NCBI GenBank assembly: GCA_964342525.1
Contig: CAYFGQ010000015.1
Location: forward strand, 1-63,021
Direction: 5' to 3'
Source of the DNA: G963676205 sp964342525
GTDB lineage: Bacteria; Campylobacterota; Campylobacteria; Campylobacterales; Arcobacteraceae
Length of the DNA stretch: 63,021 nucleotides
This document shows, piece after piece, positions 8,371 to 16,947 of this stretch (positions within the stretch are counted from its first letter, which is position 1; every line of letters begins with the position of its first letter). Below the pieces are notes generated by a model. The model was given only the letters and a program-made list of their open reading frames with translations, ran no database searches and was not told the DNA's origin. The translations under genes and the position numbers were made by a program.

Positions 8371-8374
8371 AAAT

Positions 8375-8788
8375 TTAGTCAAAAACCTTTGCACAAGCTG
8401 AGTATTCATTGAAAGCTTCATCCCATCTTCTTACGTCATTTGCTCTTCTCCATCTACTATGATAAAACTCCATCAGACAAATCTCATCTCCAACTTCTAC
8501 CATAAAAAGATCATACTCTTTTACATCATTATAAGGTGGGTAAGTAGCACTTTGACCCCAAGTTAAGCCACCATTTCTTTTTGCGTGAGTTCTCCAAAAC
8601 TCTTCTAGGGATACAAACTTTTTATTTGTACTATCCCATGCTTGCTGAACACCTTCTTTTAGTGTAACTTGCCCATGGTGTAATTCGCCACTATCATTTT
8701 TTGTACTATTTATATTTCCATTTGATGCACATGCAGAAAGTAAAATAGTGCAAAGTAAAGCAACTGTAAGTATTAGTAATTGTTTCAT
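8375..8788 (-). CDS. Small lipoprotein of unknown function
   Basis: Starting at the ATG with GGAG six bases upstream (an earlier in-frame ATG at 8800 overlaps that site), the 137-residue product begins M-K-Q-L-L-I-L-T-V and has a lipobox L-S-A-C at about 16-19, so it should be a membrane-anchored lipoprotein. The mature part contains W-R-T-H-A-K-R-N-G-G-L-T-W-G and M-E-F-Y-H-S-R-W-R-R-A-N-D-V, tryptophan-rich motifs that I cannot assign to a function. It is a single gene with its own apparent terminator. Confidence 0.8.
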   Translation of the reverse strand: MKQLLILTVALLCTILLSACASNGNINSTKNDSGELHHGQVTLKEGVQQAWDSTNKKFVSLEEFWRTHAKRNGGLTWGQSATYPPYNDVKEYDLFMVEVGDEICLMEFYHSRWRRANDVRRWDEAFNEYSACAKVFD

Positions 8789-8994
8789 TATTGACTCCAT
8801 TTAAAAATATATTTTATTATATAGGTTTTTTATAAAATTTTTGTTTATTAAGAGTATATGTAAAAAGATAAATAATACACAACTCAACTACTCAACTATA
8901 TATAATCTTAATTAGTAAATTTAATTTAACTTTATTGTGTTACAATTTTGTAAGAAAATAGTTTTATACTATACTAAAATACTCAGGATTTAAC

Positions 8995-9684
8995 ATGGAT
9001 ATTGAATTTAACGATTTCTTTAATAGACAGATAAAGCTGTGGGGTCAGGATACTCAGGATTCACTTCAAGGTAAAAGCATTGCTATTATTGGTAGTGGTG
9101 GTTTAGGGTGTTCTTTGGCTATTGCTTTAGGTGCTAGTGGTATTGGTCGTATTGCTCTTGTGGATTTTGATGAGGTGGGTGTACATAATATTCACCGTCA
9201 GATTGGTTTTAGAGTTGGTGATGATGGTAGATACAAATGTGAGGTGCTTAAAGAGCTTGTGGAGAGTAGATGTCCTTTTGTGAAAGCTGAGGCTTATAAG
9301 ATGGGATTTAATGAGTTTGTAGAGGAAGTAGATGCTACTCAGTTTGATCTTATTATAGATGCTACAGATAACTTACCTACAAGGGGAGATATCAACGCTT
9401 ATGCGAAGAAAAACAATATCCCTTGGCTTTATGGTTCTGTTGAGTCATTTCATGGGCAGGTTTGTTTCTTTGAGAAGGCTTCTTATGAGAGTGTATTTAA
9501 GATCACAGATCGTACACCAGCAGGTATCGCTTGTCCTATCGTGATGAATATCGCTTCACTTCAAGCAAATATAGTGATCAGATATCTGACTGGTCTTCCT
9601 ATCAAAAAAGATTATTTATATTATTGTTTCTTTAATGAAGAGGGTGAATATACCTTACAAAAGTTTGGGTTACCAACTGATTAA
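8995..9684 (+). CDS. ThiF/MoeB/HesA-family adenylyltransferase (E1-like)
   Basis: 229 residues with a Rossmann nucleotide-binding site I-I-G-S-G-G-L-G-C-S (about 31-40), the conserved D-F-D-E-V-G-V-H-N-I-H-R-Q region for ATP and C-terminal-Gly substrate binding, and I-D-A-T-D-N-L-P-T-R. The zinc-binding CxxC pairs of full-length MoeB/ThiF are not visible, so it belongs to the short ThiF-like group, which adenylates a sulfur-carrier or ubiquitin-like protein. An inverted repeat TTACAA-TT-TTGTAA at 8940-8953 lies in the promoter region. Its role in thiamine, molybdopterin or tRNA modification cannot be decided here. Confidence 0.85.
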   Translation: MDIEFNDFFNRQIKLWGQDTQDSLQGKSIAIIGSGGLGCSLAIALGASGIGRIALVDFDEVGVHNIHRQIGFRVGDDGRYKCEVLKELVESRCPFVKAEAYKMGFNEFVEEVDATQFDLIIDATDNLPTRGDINAYAKKNNIPWLYGSVESFHGQVCFFEKASYESVFKITDRTPAGIACPIVMNIASLQANIVIRYLTGLPIKKDYLYYCFFNEEGEYTLQKFGLPTD

Positions 9685-9739
9685 GCTACATTTAAACTAT
9701 ACAGGAATAAAATTATAAAAACAATTAACTAACTTTTAG

Positions 9740-9816
9740 AGTTAGCAGCCAAACCCATCGTGAGGTGGGGACGGAAAGCCACGGGTCTTAAGTACAAGAT
9801 AGCCGGGTTGCAATCT
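9740..9816 (+). ncRNA. Cyclic-di-GMP-I (GEMM-I) riboswitch aptamer
   Basis: The core matches the GEMM-I consensus in order: C-C-A-A-A-C-C-C, a short stem capped by the GNRA tetraloop GTGA (CATC-GTGA-GGTG), then GGGACGGAAAGCC, a second stem with the receptor-like CTTAAG...CAAGATAG, and the closing GCCGGGTTGC that pairs back to form P1. It lies between the ThiF gene and a small membrane-protein gene on the same strand, with a hairpin and T-run just downstream as expression platform. c-di-GMP binding should therefore control transcription of the 55-residue protein. Confidence 0.92.
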
Positions 9817-9819
9817 TAC

Positions 9820-9842
9820 ACCAAATATTTGATTTGGTTTTA
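9820..9842 (+). terminator. Intrinsic terminator / riboswitch expression platform
   Basis: ACCAAAT (9820-9826) and ATTTGGT (9832-9838) form a 7-bp stem with a 5-base loop, followed by TTTTAC. It begins a few bases after the aptamer closes. No obvious anti-terminator pairing was found by eye, so the on/off direction is unknown. Confidence 0.65.
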
Positions 9843-9915
9843 CTTGTAATCTGTCGTACTTACGCTTTTATAGGGCATTTACATATAAAGATGTCTTTAT
9901 TTAGGAGTAATTATT

Positions 9916-10083
9916 ATGAAATCACAGTTTAATTCAGATATGTCAAATTCGCCTTTTTATATTGGCCCCTCAGTTTATGTAGATAGAGGTGGTTGGAGCT
10001 TTTTTAAAAAAGAGAGAAAATCGTATAAATTTATCATACCACTTGTAATAGTCTCAATCGCTGTATTACTAATGCTTGTCTAA
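9916..10083 (+). CDS. 55-residue membrane protein under c-di-GMP riboswitch control
   Basis: ATG at 9916 follows a TTAGGAG ribosome site by 9 bases. The product has a polar N-terminal part (S-P-F-Y-I-G-P-S-V-Y-V-D-R-G-G-W) and one C-terminal membrane helix (K-F-I-I-P-L-V-I-V-S-I-A-V-L-L-M-L-V) preceded by K-K-E-R-K, so the N-terminus should face the cytoplasm. No family is recognised. Being the first gene after a c-di-GMP-I aptamer, it is a candidate effector of c-di-GMP at the membrane. gyrA starts about 105 bases later. Confidence 0.82.
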   Translation: MKSQFNSDMSNSPFYIGPSVYVDRGGWSFFKKERKSYKFIIPLVIVSIAVLLMLV

Positions 10084-10187
10084 CCAATTTCTAAGCCTTT
10101 TTTAGATAATATCTAGCATTTTTAAATTAACCCATTTTTAAGCAAACAAATCTGTTTGTGAAAAATATGGATAAAGGCAATTTCTAT

Positions 10188-12797
10188 ATGGAAAATCTCT
10201 TTGATACACAAGATATTATTGATGTAAATATTGAAGACTCAGTTAAGGCTTCGTATTTAGATTATTCAATGAGCGTAATTATTGGGCGTGCTCTGCCTGA
10301 TGCAAAAGATGGACTTAAACCAGTTCATAGAAGAATTCTTTATGCTATGCATGATCTAAATGTAACTTCTCGTTCACCATACAAAAAGTCAGCACGTATT
10401 GTTGGGGACGTGATCGGTAAGTATCACCCTCATGGTGATACTTCAGTTTATGATGCACTTGTAAGGATGGCACAAGACTTTTCAATGAGAGCACCTCTTA
10501 TTGATGGTCAAGGAAACTTTGGTTCGGTTGATGGTGATAATGCCGCGGCGATGAGGTATACAGAGGCAAGAATGTCTAAGATCTCTGAAGATATCCTAAG
10601 AGATATTGATAAAGATACTGTAAACTTTACTCCAAACTATGATGATACTATAAAAGAGCCAGCTGTTCTTCCTACAAGAGTTCCAAATCTTCTTGTAAAT
10701 GGATCTGAGGGTATTGCTGTTGGTATGGCTACAAAGATACCTCCACATAACTTAGGTGAAGTTGTAGATGCATTAGTACACGTTACAGCTAATCCAGAAG
10801 CTACAAATGAAGAGCTTATGGAATTTATCCAAGGTCCAGACTTCCCAACAGGTGGTACGATCTTTGGAAGACGTGGTATCATAGATGCTTATACTACAGG
10901 ACGTGGTAGAGTAAAAGTAAGAGCAAAACACCATATAGAAACAAAAGGTAAAAAAGAGATCATCGTAATTGATGAGCTTCCTTACCAAGTAAATAAAGCA
11001 AAACTAATAGAGCAAATTGCAAACCTTGCACGTGATAAAGCGATAGAGGGTGTAAGTGAAGTAAGGGATGAATCAGATAGAGAAGGTACTAGAGTAGTTA
11101 TCGAGCTTAAAAAAGATGCTATGAGTGAGATCGTGATGAATAACTTATATAAGTCTACACCACTAGAGATCACTTTTGGTACGATCATGCTTGCTGTACA
11201 CAATAAAGAGCCAAAGATATTTAAACTAAATGAAGTTTTAAATGTATTCTTAACGCATAGAAAAACTGTAATCATTAGAAGAACTATCTTTGATCTAGAA
11301 AAAGCAAAGGCTAGAGCACATATCTTAGAGGGATTAAAAATCGCTCTTGATAATATTGATGAAGTTGTTAAGATCATCAGAGCTAGTGCAAATGATGCTG
11401 AAGCAAAAGAAACTCTTGGAGATAGATTTGGTCTAAGCCCAATCCAAGCACAAGCTATTTTAGATATGAGACTAGGAAGACTTACAGGTCTTCAAAGGGA
11501 AAAACTAGAAGCTGAGTATCAAGAGCTATTAGCACTTATCGCTGAGCTTGAAGCTATCTTAAAATCTGAAGAGAGATTAAATGAGATCATCGTAGAAGAG
11601 CTTGATGAGATCAAAGAAAAATACGCAACAGAGAGAAGAACTCAAATCGAAGATAGCTATGATGATATAGATATCGAAGATCTTATTCCAAATGAGCCAA
11701 TGGTAGTAACTATCACTCATAATGGATATGTAAAAAGAGTACCTATTAAAGCGTATGAAAAACAAAGAAGGGGTGGTAAAGGTAAAGTAGCTGTTACTAC
11801 ACATGATGATGACTTTATCGAGAGATTCTTCGTATCAAATACACATGATACGCTTATGTTTGTAACGGATAGGGGACAACTATACTGGCTGAAAGTTTAT
11901 AGAATCCCTGAGGGAACTAGAACTGCTAAAGGTAAAGCAGTTGTAAATCTTATCAATTTACAACCAGATGAGAAGATCATGGCGATCATCCCAACTACAG
12001 ACTTTGATGAGAGCAAGTCGTTAGCATTCTTTACTAAAAATGGTGTTGTAAAAAGAACAGCATTAAGCGACTTTAGTAATATCAGATCAAATGGTGTAAG
12101 AGCTATCGTACTTGATGATGACGATGAGATTGTAACAGCACAAATTACATTACCAGAGTCTAAATACTTTATGATCTTCACTGCACTTGGTCAAGTGATT
12201 AGATTCTATATCTGGGAAGCTAAAAAAGATGAAGAGGGTAACCCAATCTTAGATGCTGATGGTAAGATGCAGTATGTAGGTGTAAAACCTCAAGGTAGAA
12301 CTACAAGAGGTGTAAGAGGTATCAAGTTTAAAGCTGAGGGTGACTATGTAGTTGATGCGGATGTTATCGAAAATGAACAACAAGAACTTCTAACAGTATC
12401 TGAAAAAGGTGTTGGTAAGAGAACAGAAGTTGAAGCATATAGACTTACAAATAGAGCAGGATCTGGTGTAGCTTCTATGAAACTATCAAACAAAACTGGT
12501 AAAACAGTTGTAGGAAATGTTTTAGTTGATGAGGATCAAGATCTTATGGCTCTTACATCTATTGGTAAGATGATTAGAGTTGATATGAATACAATTAGAA
12601 AAGCTGGAAGAAATACTTCAGGTGTAACAATTGTAAATGTGGATAAAGGTGATAAGGTTGTATCTATCGCTAAATGTCCAAAAGAAAAAGATGATGAACT
12701 AGATATCACAGCAGCAGATGATATGGCAGGTGTAGATTTAGAAGAGAGAAATCTTATTGATTTAGATAATAATGAAAATAATGAAGGAACAGAATAA
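10188..12797 (+). CDS. gyrA: DNA gyrase subunit A
   Basis: Type II topoisomerase subunit that cuts and rejoins DNA and, with GyrB, introduces negative supercoils. The start at 10188 (M-E-N-L-F-D-T-Q-D-I) is preferred over an upstream in-frame ATG at 10158 because it fits the family N-terminus. The quinolone-resistance region reads H-P-H-G-D-T-S-V-Y-D-A-L-V-R, with Thr and Asp at the usual resistance positions, i.e. sensitive-type residues. The catalytic Tyr lies in A-A-A-M-R-Y-T-E. The C-terminal pinwheel includes the GyrA box K-Q-R-R-G-G-K-G, needed for wrapping, and an insert around Y-I-W-E-A-K-K-D. Length is about 869 residues. asd follows after 3 bases. Confidence 0.98.
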   Translation: MENLFDTQDIIDVNIEDSVKASYLDYSMSVIIGRALPDAKDGLKPVHRRILYAMHDLNVTSRSPYKKSARIVGDVIGKYHPHGDTSVYDALVRMAQDFSMRAPLIDGQGNFGSVDGDNAAAMRYTEARMSKISEDILRDIDKDTVNFTPNYDDTIKEPAVLPTRVPNLLVNGSEGIAVGMATKIPPHNLGEVVDALVHVTANPEATNEELMEFIQGPDFPTGGTIFGRRGIIDAYTTGRGRVKVRAKHHIETKGKKEIIVIDELPYQVNKAKLIEQIANLARDKAIEGVSEVRDESDREGTRVVIELKKDAMSEIVMNNLYKSTPLEITFGTIMLAVHNKEPKIFKLNEVLNVFLTHRKTVIIRRTIFDLEKAKARAHILEGLKIALDNIDEVVKIIRASANDAEAKETLGDRFGLSPIQAQAILDMRLGRLTGLQREKLEAEYQELLALIAELEAILKSEERLNEIIVEELDEIKEKYATERRTQIEDSYDDIDIEDLIPNEPMVVTITHNGYVKRVPIKAYEKQRRGGKGKVAVTTHDDDFIERFFVSNTHDTLMFVTDRGQLYWLKVYRIPEGTRTAKGKAVVNLINLQPDEKIMAIIPTTDFDESKSLAFFTKNGVVKRTALSDFSNIRSNGVRAIVLDDDDEIVTAQITLPESKYFMIFTALGQVIRFYIWEAKKDEEGNPILDADGKMQYVGVKPQGRTTRGVRGIKFKAEGDYVVDADVIENEQQELLTVSEKGVGKRTEVEAYRLTNRAGSGVASMKLSNKTGKTVVGNVLVDEDQDLMALTSIGKMIRVDMNTIRKAGRNTSGVTIVNVDKGDKVVSIAKCPKEKDDELDITAADDMAGVDLEERNLIDLDNNENNEGTE

Positions 12798-12800
12798 ATT

Positions 12801-13838
12801 ATGAGTAGAAAATTTAATGTTGCAGTTGTAGGTGCTACTGGAGCAGTAGGTGAAGAGCTTTTTAGAGTATTAGATGAACTTGATTTTCCTATCAATGAGC
12901 TTTTACCACTTGCAAGTGCAAATAGTGTAGGTAAAAGTATAGAGTTTAAAGGAAGTGACTATCCAGTAGTAGAGCTTACTGAGACAGTATTTGAAGAGAA
13001 TGAAGTAGATATTGCATTTTTTAGTGCAGGTGGAAGTATCTCTGAGAAATTTGCAAAATATGCTGTAGAGGGTGGAGCTGTAGTTATTGATAATACTAGC
13101 CACTTTAGAATGGATCCAAATGTACCTTTAGTAGTACCTGAAGTAAACCCTGAAGATATTGAGCTTTGGAGAGAGACTGGAATCATCGCTAATCCAAACT
13201 GTTCAACTATTCAAATGGTACTTTCTTTAAAACCTCTTGATGAACTTTATGGGATCAAAAGGGTAGACGTATCAACTTACCAAGCTACAAGTGGAGCTGG
13301 TAAAAAAGGAATGGAAGAGCTTGTAATGCAGATGAAAGATTTCTTTGCATTTAAACTTGATGACTCAGAGAAAGAAGCATTTGCTCACCAAATTGCACTA
13401 AATGTAATCCCTCAAATTGATAAAGCTATGGATAGTGGTTTTACAAAAGAGGAAGAAAAGATGGTATTCGAGACTCAAAAGATTTTACATAAAGAGCTTC
13501 AAGTTGCAGCTACTTGTGTAAGGGTTCCTGTATTAAGATCTCATAGTGAGTCTATCACAGTTACATTTGAAGATGGTGTAGAGGTAGATGTAGCAGAAGC
13601 ACAAAATGCTATCTCAAACTTTGAAAATGTAGAGCTTGTGGATGATCTTCCAAACGCTTTATATCCAATGCCTATCATGTCAACAGATACTGACCTTACA
13701 TATGTAGGTAGAATGAGAAAAGATATCTATGCTCCAAATGTTCTTCACTACTTTAATGTGGCAGATCAAGTAAGAGTAGGGGCTGCTACAAATGCAGTGA
13801 GAATTGCACTTAAATGGATCAAATTAGAGGATATCTAA
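12801..13838 (+). CDS. asd: Aspartate-semialdehyde dehydrogenase
   Basis: NADPH-dependent reduction of aspartyl phosphate to aspartate semialdehyde, the branch point to lysine, diaminopimelate, methionine and threonine. The 345 residues have an N-terminal G-A-T-G-A-V-G-E-E-L nucleotide-binding loop (about 10-19), the active-site Cys in N-P-N-C-S-T-I-Q, and the later H-S-E-S-I-T-V region. It starts 3 bases after gyrA and ends 3 bases before the next gene, so it is in a tightly packed operon. Confidence 0.97.
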   Translation: MSRKFNVAVVGATGAVGEELFRVLDELDFPINELLPLASANSVGKSIEFKGSDYPVVELTETVFEENEVDIAFFSAGGSISEKFAKYAVEGGAVVIDNTSHFRMDPNVPLVVPEVNPEDIELWRETGIIANPNCSTIQMVLSLKPLDELYGIKRVDVSTYQATSGAGKKGMEELVMQMKDFFAFKLDDSEKEAFAHQIALNVIPQIDKAMDSGFTKEEEKMVFETQKILHKELQVAATCVRVPVLRSHSESITVTFEDGVEVDVAEAQNAISNFENVELVDDLPNALYPMPIMSTDTDLTYVGRMRKDIYAPNVLHYFNVADQVRVGAATNAVRIALKWIKLEDI

Positions 13839-13841
13839 TAG

Positions 13842-14381
13842 ATGGAGAAATTATTTGAGGGTGCTATTTGGAAGAGTAGATTTGTAGTACTTCTTGCAGT
13901 AATTTTTGGTCTTGTTGGGGCTTTTATACTTTGTATAATAGCTTCAATGGATATCTTTGGTGCAGCTGCTTATGCGATCAAGACGATTGTATCTGGTGCA
14001 CATCCTGAAAAATTTCATGAAGATATAGTAGCGGGGATCATTGGTGCGGTGGATCTATATCTTATCGCTATAGTTATGCTTATCTTCTCTTTTGGTATCT
14101 ATGAGCTTTTTGTATCAAAGATAGATGCAGCAGAAGAGGATGAGAGTAAAAGTGATTCTATTCTCGCTATAAACTCCCTAGATCAATTAAAAGATAAGAT
14201 TGCAAAAGTTATTGTGATGGTACTTGTGGTTAACTTTTTCCAAAGGGTACTTCATACAGAATTTAATACACCTTTAGAGATGATGTATTTTGCATTGTCA
14301 ATTACAGCACTTTCTGTTGGACTATACTTCTTAGGTATGGTAGGAAAGAAAAAAATTGAAAAGAAAGAAGAGATAAAATAA
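13842..14381 (+). CDS. UPF0114 (YqhA) family membrane protein
   Basis: 179 residues with an N-terminal F-E-x3-W-K-S-R-F segment and three to four membrane helices (about 14-38, 62-84, 118-138, 145-165). The signature G-x2-D-L-Y-L-I-A-I-V-M-L-I-F-S-F-G-I-Y-E-L-F-V-S matches the YqhA family, whose function is not known. It lies between asd and hemE; its stop overlaps the hemE start by one base. Confidence 0.9.
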   Translation: MEKLFEGAIWKSRFVVLLAVIFGLVGAFILCIIASMDIFGAAAYAIKTIVSGAHPEKFHEDIVAGIIGAVDLYLIAIVMLIFSFGIYELFVSKIDAAEEDESKSDSILAINSLDQLKDKIAKVIVMVLVVNFFQRVLHTEFNTPLEMMYFALSITALSVGLYFLGMVGKKKIEKKEEIK

Positions 14382-15433
14382 TGGGTAAAATATTTGTAGA
14401 TGCTTGTAAAGGGCTAGAGACTCCTTATACACCAGTATGGATGATGAGACAAGCTGGTAGATACTTACCAGAATATATGGCAGTAAGAGCTGAGGCTGGA
14501 AACTTTTTAAATCTATGCCATGATCCTAAAAAAGCAGCTGAAGTTACTATTCAACCACTTGATATTGTAGGTGTGGATGCGGCTATCTTATTTAGTGATA
14601 TTTTAGTAATCCCAGATGAGATGGGAATGGATTTATCTTTTATCAAAGGTGAAGGACCAAAGTTTTCTGATCCTATTAAAACTGAAGAAGATTTAGATAG
14701 ACTTATCGGTGGTAGAGAAGCAGCTAGAAAGCTTACATATGTGTATGAGACTATTGAGCTTTTAAGAGAGCAACTAGATGCAAGAGGTGATGATAAAGCA
14801 CTTATTGGATTTACAGGTGCTCCTTGGACATTAGCTACATATATGATCGAAGGTCAAGGAACTAAGACATATAATATCTGTAAAAAGATGATGTACTCAA
14901 ATCCAGAGCTTTTACATAAAATCCTTAGAAAAGTAACAGATGTAGTTAAAATCTATATGGAAAAACAGATTGAATCTGGTGTAGATGTAGTACAGATTTT
15001 TGATTCATGGGCAGCAGCAATTGAGCCAGGAAAATACAATGAATTTTCATGGCAATATATGGTTGAGATCGCTGATTATTTAAAATCAAGATATCCAGAT
15101 ATTCCTATTATTATGTTCCCTAAAGGTGTAGCATCATTTATCTCTGCTGGTATGGTATATGGAAACTTTGATGTGTTTGGTGTAGATTGGGGAACTCCAA
15201 TGGCTCTAGCTAAAAAACACTTAGGTGATAGATATGTACTTCAAGGAAATATGGAACCTTGTAGACTTTACTCAAAAGAGCAAACTACAAAATGTGTAGA
15301 GGTTATTCAAGATACTATGGAAGGTAAAAGACACATCTTCAATCTTGGACATGGAATCCTTCCTGATGTACCAGTAGAAAATGCTATTCACTTTGTAAGT
15401 GAGTGTCATAGAGTAAGTGGCAAAGACTCTTAA
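14381..15433 (+). CDS. hemE: Uroporphyrinogen decarboxylase
   Basis: Cytosolic enzyme that decarboxylates the four acetate side chains of uroporphyrinogen III to give coproporphyrinogen III in heme synthesis. The 350 residues show both family signatures: P-V-W-M-M-R-Q-A-G-R-Y-L-P-E-Y (about 17-31) and G-F-T-G-A-P-W-T-L-A-T-Y-M-I-E-G-Q-G (about 142-159), with the catalytic Asp in F-S-D-I-L. Its start overlaps the previous stop. It is followed after 7 bases by a radical SAM gene. Confidence 0.98.
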   Translation: MGKIFVDACKGLETPYTPVWMMRQAGRYLPEYMAVRAEAGNFLNLCHDPKKAAEVTIQPLDIVGVDAAILFSDILVIPDEMGMDLSFIKGEGPKFSDPIKTEEDLDRLIGGREAARKLTYVYETIELLREQLDARGDDKALIGFTGAPWTLATYMIEGQGTKTYNICKKMMYSNPELLHKILRKVTDVVKIYMEKQIESGVDVVQIFDSWAAAIEPGKYNEFSWQYMVEIADYLKSRYPDIPIIMFPKGVASFISAGMVYGNFDVFGVDWGTPMALAKKHLGDRYVLQGNMEPCRLYSKEQTTKCVEVIQDTMEGKRHIFNLGHGILPDVPVENAIHFVSECHRVSGKDS

Positions 15434-15440
15434 GTAGTTA

Positions 15441-16358
15441 ATGGCTTACACAAATTCAATAATATTTGGTCCAGTTCCATCTCGCCGTTTTGGTATGAGT
15501 TTGGGAGTGGACTTGTCTCCATCTACAAAGCAGTGTAATTTTGACTGTCTTTATTGTGAACTTGATCCAGCTAAAACCATAGCAAAACAAACAAAAATCC
15601 TAGAAGTAAAAGATATCGTAGCCCAAATAGTATCAGCAAAAGAAAAACATCCAAATATAGATGTGATAACTTTTACAGCAAATGGTGAACCAACTCTTTA
15701 TCCAAAACTCTCAATTTTAATAGATGAAGTTGATAAGATAAAAGGTGATACAAAAACCCTTATCCTTACAAATGGTGGAAATATCTATGAAGAGGATATT
15801 CAAAAAACATTATCAAAAATAGATATAGTTAAAATATCTTTAGATTGTGTAAGTGAGAAGTGTTTTAAAAAGCTAGATCGTATAGATAGAAGTGTAGATA
15901 GCTCTAAGATAGTTGATGGAATAGTAGAGTTTAAAAAAACTTTCTTAAATCAGCTGATTTTGGAGACTTTATTTGTAAAGACACTAAATGATAATGAAGA
16001 AGAGATAACACTTTTAAAAGAGGCTTATGATCTTATAAATCCACATAGAATAGATATAGGTACAATTGATAGACCACCAGCATATAAAGTAAAACCTGTA
16101 GATTTTGAGACCTTACAAAATATAGCAGATAAAATGAGTGGACACAATATCACCATAGCATATAAAAATAGACCTAAATCAAATGAAGATTTTAGTGAAG
16201 ATGAGATCCTAAGATTATTTGAAAGACGTCCTCTTAGTACAGATGATATAGAAAATATGTTCAATGACTCATCAAAAGAAAAACTTGAAAAACTTTTAGA
16301 TAGCGGAAAAATAGGGCTTGTGGATAACAATGGAGTTAAATTTTACAAAAATTTATAA
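15441..16358 (+). CDS. Radical SAM protein
   Basis: Starts with G-P-V-P-S-R-R-F-G-M-S-L-G-V-D-L and carries the 4Fe-4S cluster motif C-N-F-D-C-L-Y-C (CxxxCxxC, about 33-40), then T-F-T-A-N-G-E-P-T-L-Y and a typical partial TIM barrel. The C-terminal 60 residues look like a small winged-helix region. This subfamily is widespread in bacteria and archaea but its substrate is unknown. It sits in the gyrA-hemE operon, separated from the downstream peptide island by tRNA-Asn, so I do not consider it a peptide maturase. Confidence 0.88.
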   Translation: MAYTNSIIFGPVPSRRFGMSLGVDLSPSTKQCNFDCLYCELDPAKTIAKQTKILEVKDIVAQIVSAKEKHPNIDVITFTANGEPTLYPKLSILIDEVDKIKGDTKTLILTNGGNIYEEDIQKTLSKIDIVKISLDCVSEKCFKKLDRIDRSVDSSKIVDGIVEFKKTFLNQLILETLFVKTLNDNEEEITLLKEAYDLINPHRIDIGTIDRPPAYKVKPVDFETLQNIADKMSGHNITIAYKNRPKSNEDFSEDEILRLFERRPLSTDDIENMFNDSSKEKLEKLLDSGKIGLVDNNGVKFYKNL

Positions 16359-16370
16359 ATTTTTGTAAAA
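16341..16370. terminator. Perfect 30-base palindrome at the end of the radical SAM gene
   Basis: TTTTACAAAAATTTA is followed directly by its reverse complement and spans the TAA stop. It ends the gyrA-to-radical SAM operon. The stem is AT-only apart from two GC pairs; termination is inferred from position. Confidence 0.5.
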
Positions 16371-16385
16371 AAACTCAAAAAACCC

Positions 16386-16414
16386 TTGACAAAATAAAAA
16401 AAATCTATTATAAT
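16386..16414 (+). promoter_or_regulatory. Sigma70 promoter of tRNA-Asn
   Basis: Consensus TTGACA (16386-16391), a 17-base spacer and consensus TATAAT (16409-16414), placed about 38 bases before the mature tRNA. Confidence 0.93.
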
Positions 16415-16451
16415 TCCCGTCCAATTTGAGTGAGACACTTCAAATTTATAT

Positions 16452-16526
16452 TCCGGCATAGCTCAGTGGTAGAGTAGATGACTGTTAATCATTTGGTCCA
16501 TGGTTCGAATCCATGTGCCGGAGCCA
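16452..16526 (+). tRNA. tRNA-Asn (GTT)
   Basis: Acceptor arms TCCGGCA/TGCCGGA, D-arm GCTCAGTGGTAGAGT, anticodon loop CTGTTAA giving GTT, T-arm CCATGGTTCGAATCCATG and encoded CCA. It is a single gene with its own promoter and terminator. Confidence 0.97.
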
Positions 16527-16530
16527 TATA

Positions 16531-16580
16531 AAGCTTCTAAGTAATAGAACAAAAGTTCTTTTACTTGGAAGCTTTTTTTT
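16531..16580 (+). terminator. Intrinsic terminator of tRNA-Asn
   Basis: AAGCTTCTAAGTAA pairs with TTACTTGGAAGCTT, with an inner AGAAC/GTTCT stem, followed by a run of eight T. Confidence 0.93.
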
Positions 16581-16947
16581 GCCTAATTTTTTAATTCTAG
16601 AATCCTTCATAACTGTAACAAAGTATAAATTATCTCTATTTTTATCAGAAATTTTTTTATGAAATTATTTGAAAATTTAATTTTCCAACATTATTATTAA
16701 AACTATAAATAACTATGTAAAATCATTTTATATAACTATTAGCTCTTTAAGAGGTTTTTTAATTTATAGTTTTTATTATAAAAGAATGGTTTTATTTTTA
16801 AAAGTAAAAAATGATCATAAAATTATAATTTTATTTAAAATATGGCTTAGAAAGTTTTTGTAGTTTTAGGATAAAATTCCTTTGTATAAAATCTTAAGTG
16901 ATGTGAATATTTTGAAGTTTTATAGAAAGAAAGAGGGGCAAAAAAAA
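16581..16947. other. Non-coding AT-rich spacer
   Basis: About 370 bases without a credible reading frame. A weak hairpin CTCTTTAAGAG followed by T-rich sequence lies near 16741-16760. No repeat of the tRNA 3' end or recombination site was found. The promoter of the following lipoprotein gene must lie here but no convincing -35/-10 pair stands out. Confidence 0.5.

Noticed and set aside
8995..9684. ThiF-like E1 as a RiPP-modifying enzyme
   Set aside because: It is about 15 kb from the precursors, in a core-genome context, with no island promoter motif.
10982..11377. Reading frame of 131 codons on the minus strand inside gyrA
   Set aside because: Lies fully opposite the conserved gyrA coding sequence, has low-complexity Ser/Leu/Ile composition and no ribosome site; shadow of the real gene.
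15441..16358. Radical SAM protein as possible maturase of the exported peptides
   Set aside because: It belongs to the gyrA-hemE operon, has no peptide-binding RRE or SPASM Cys motif, and is separated from the island by a terminator, tRNA-Asn and three other genes.
16452..16526. tRNA-Asn as integration site of the peptide island
   Set aside because: No integrase gene and no duplicated tRNA 3' end were found between here and 40 kb.
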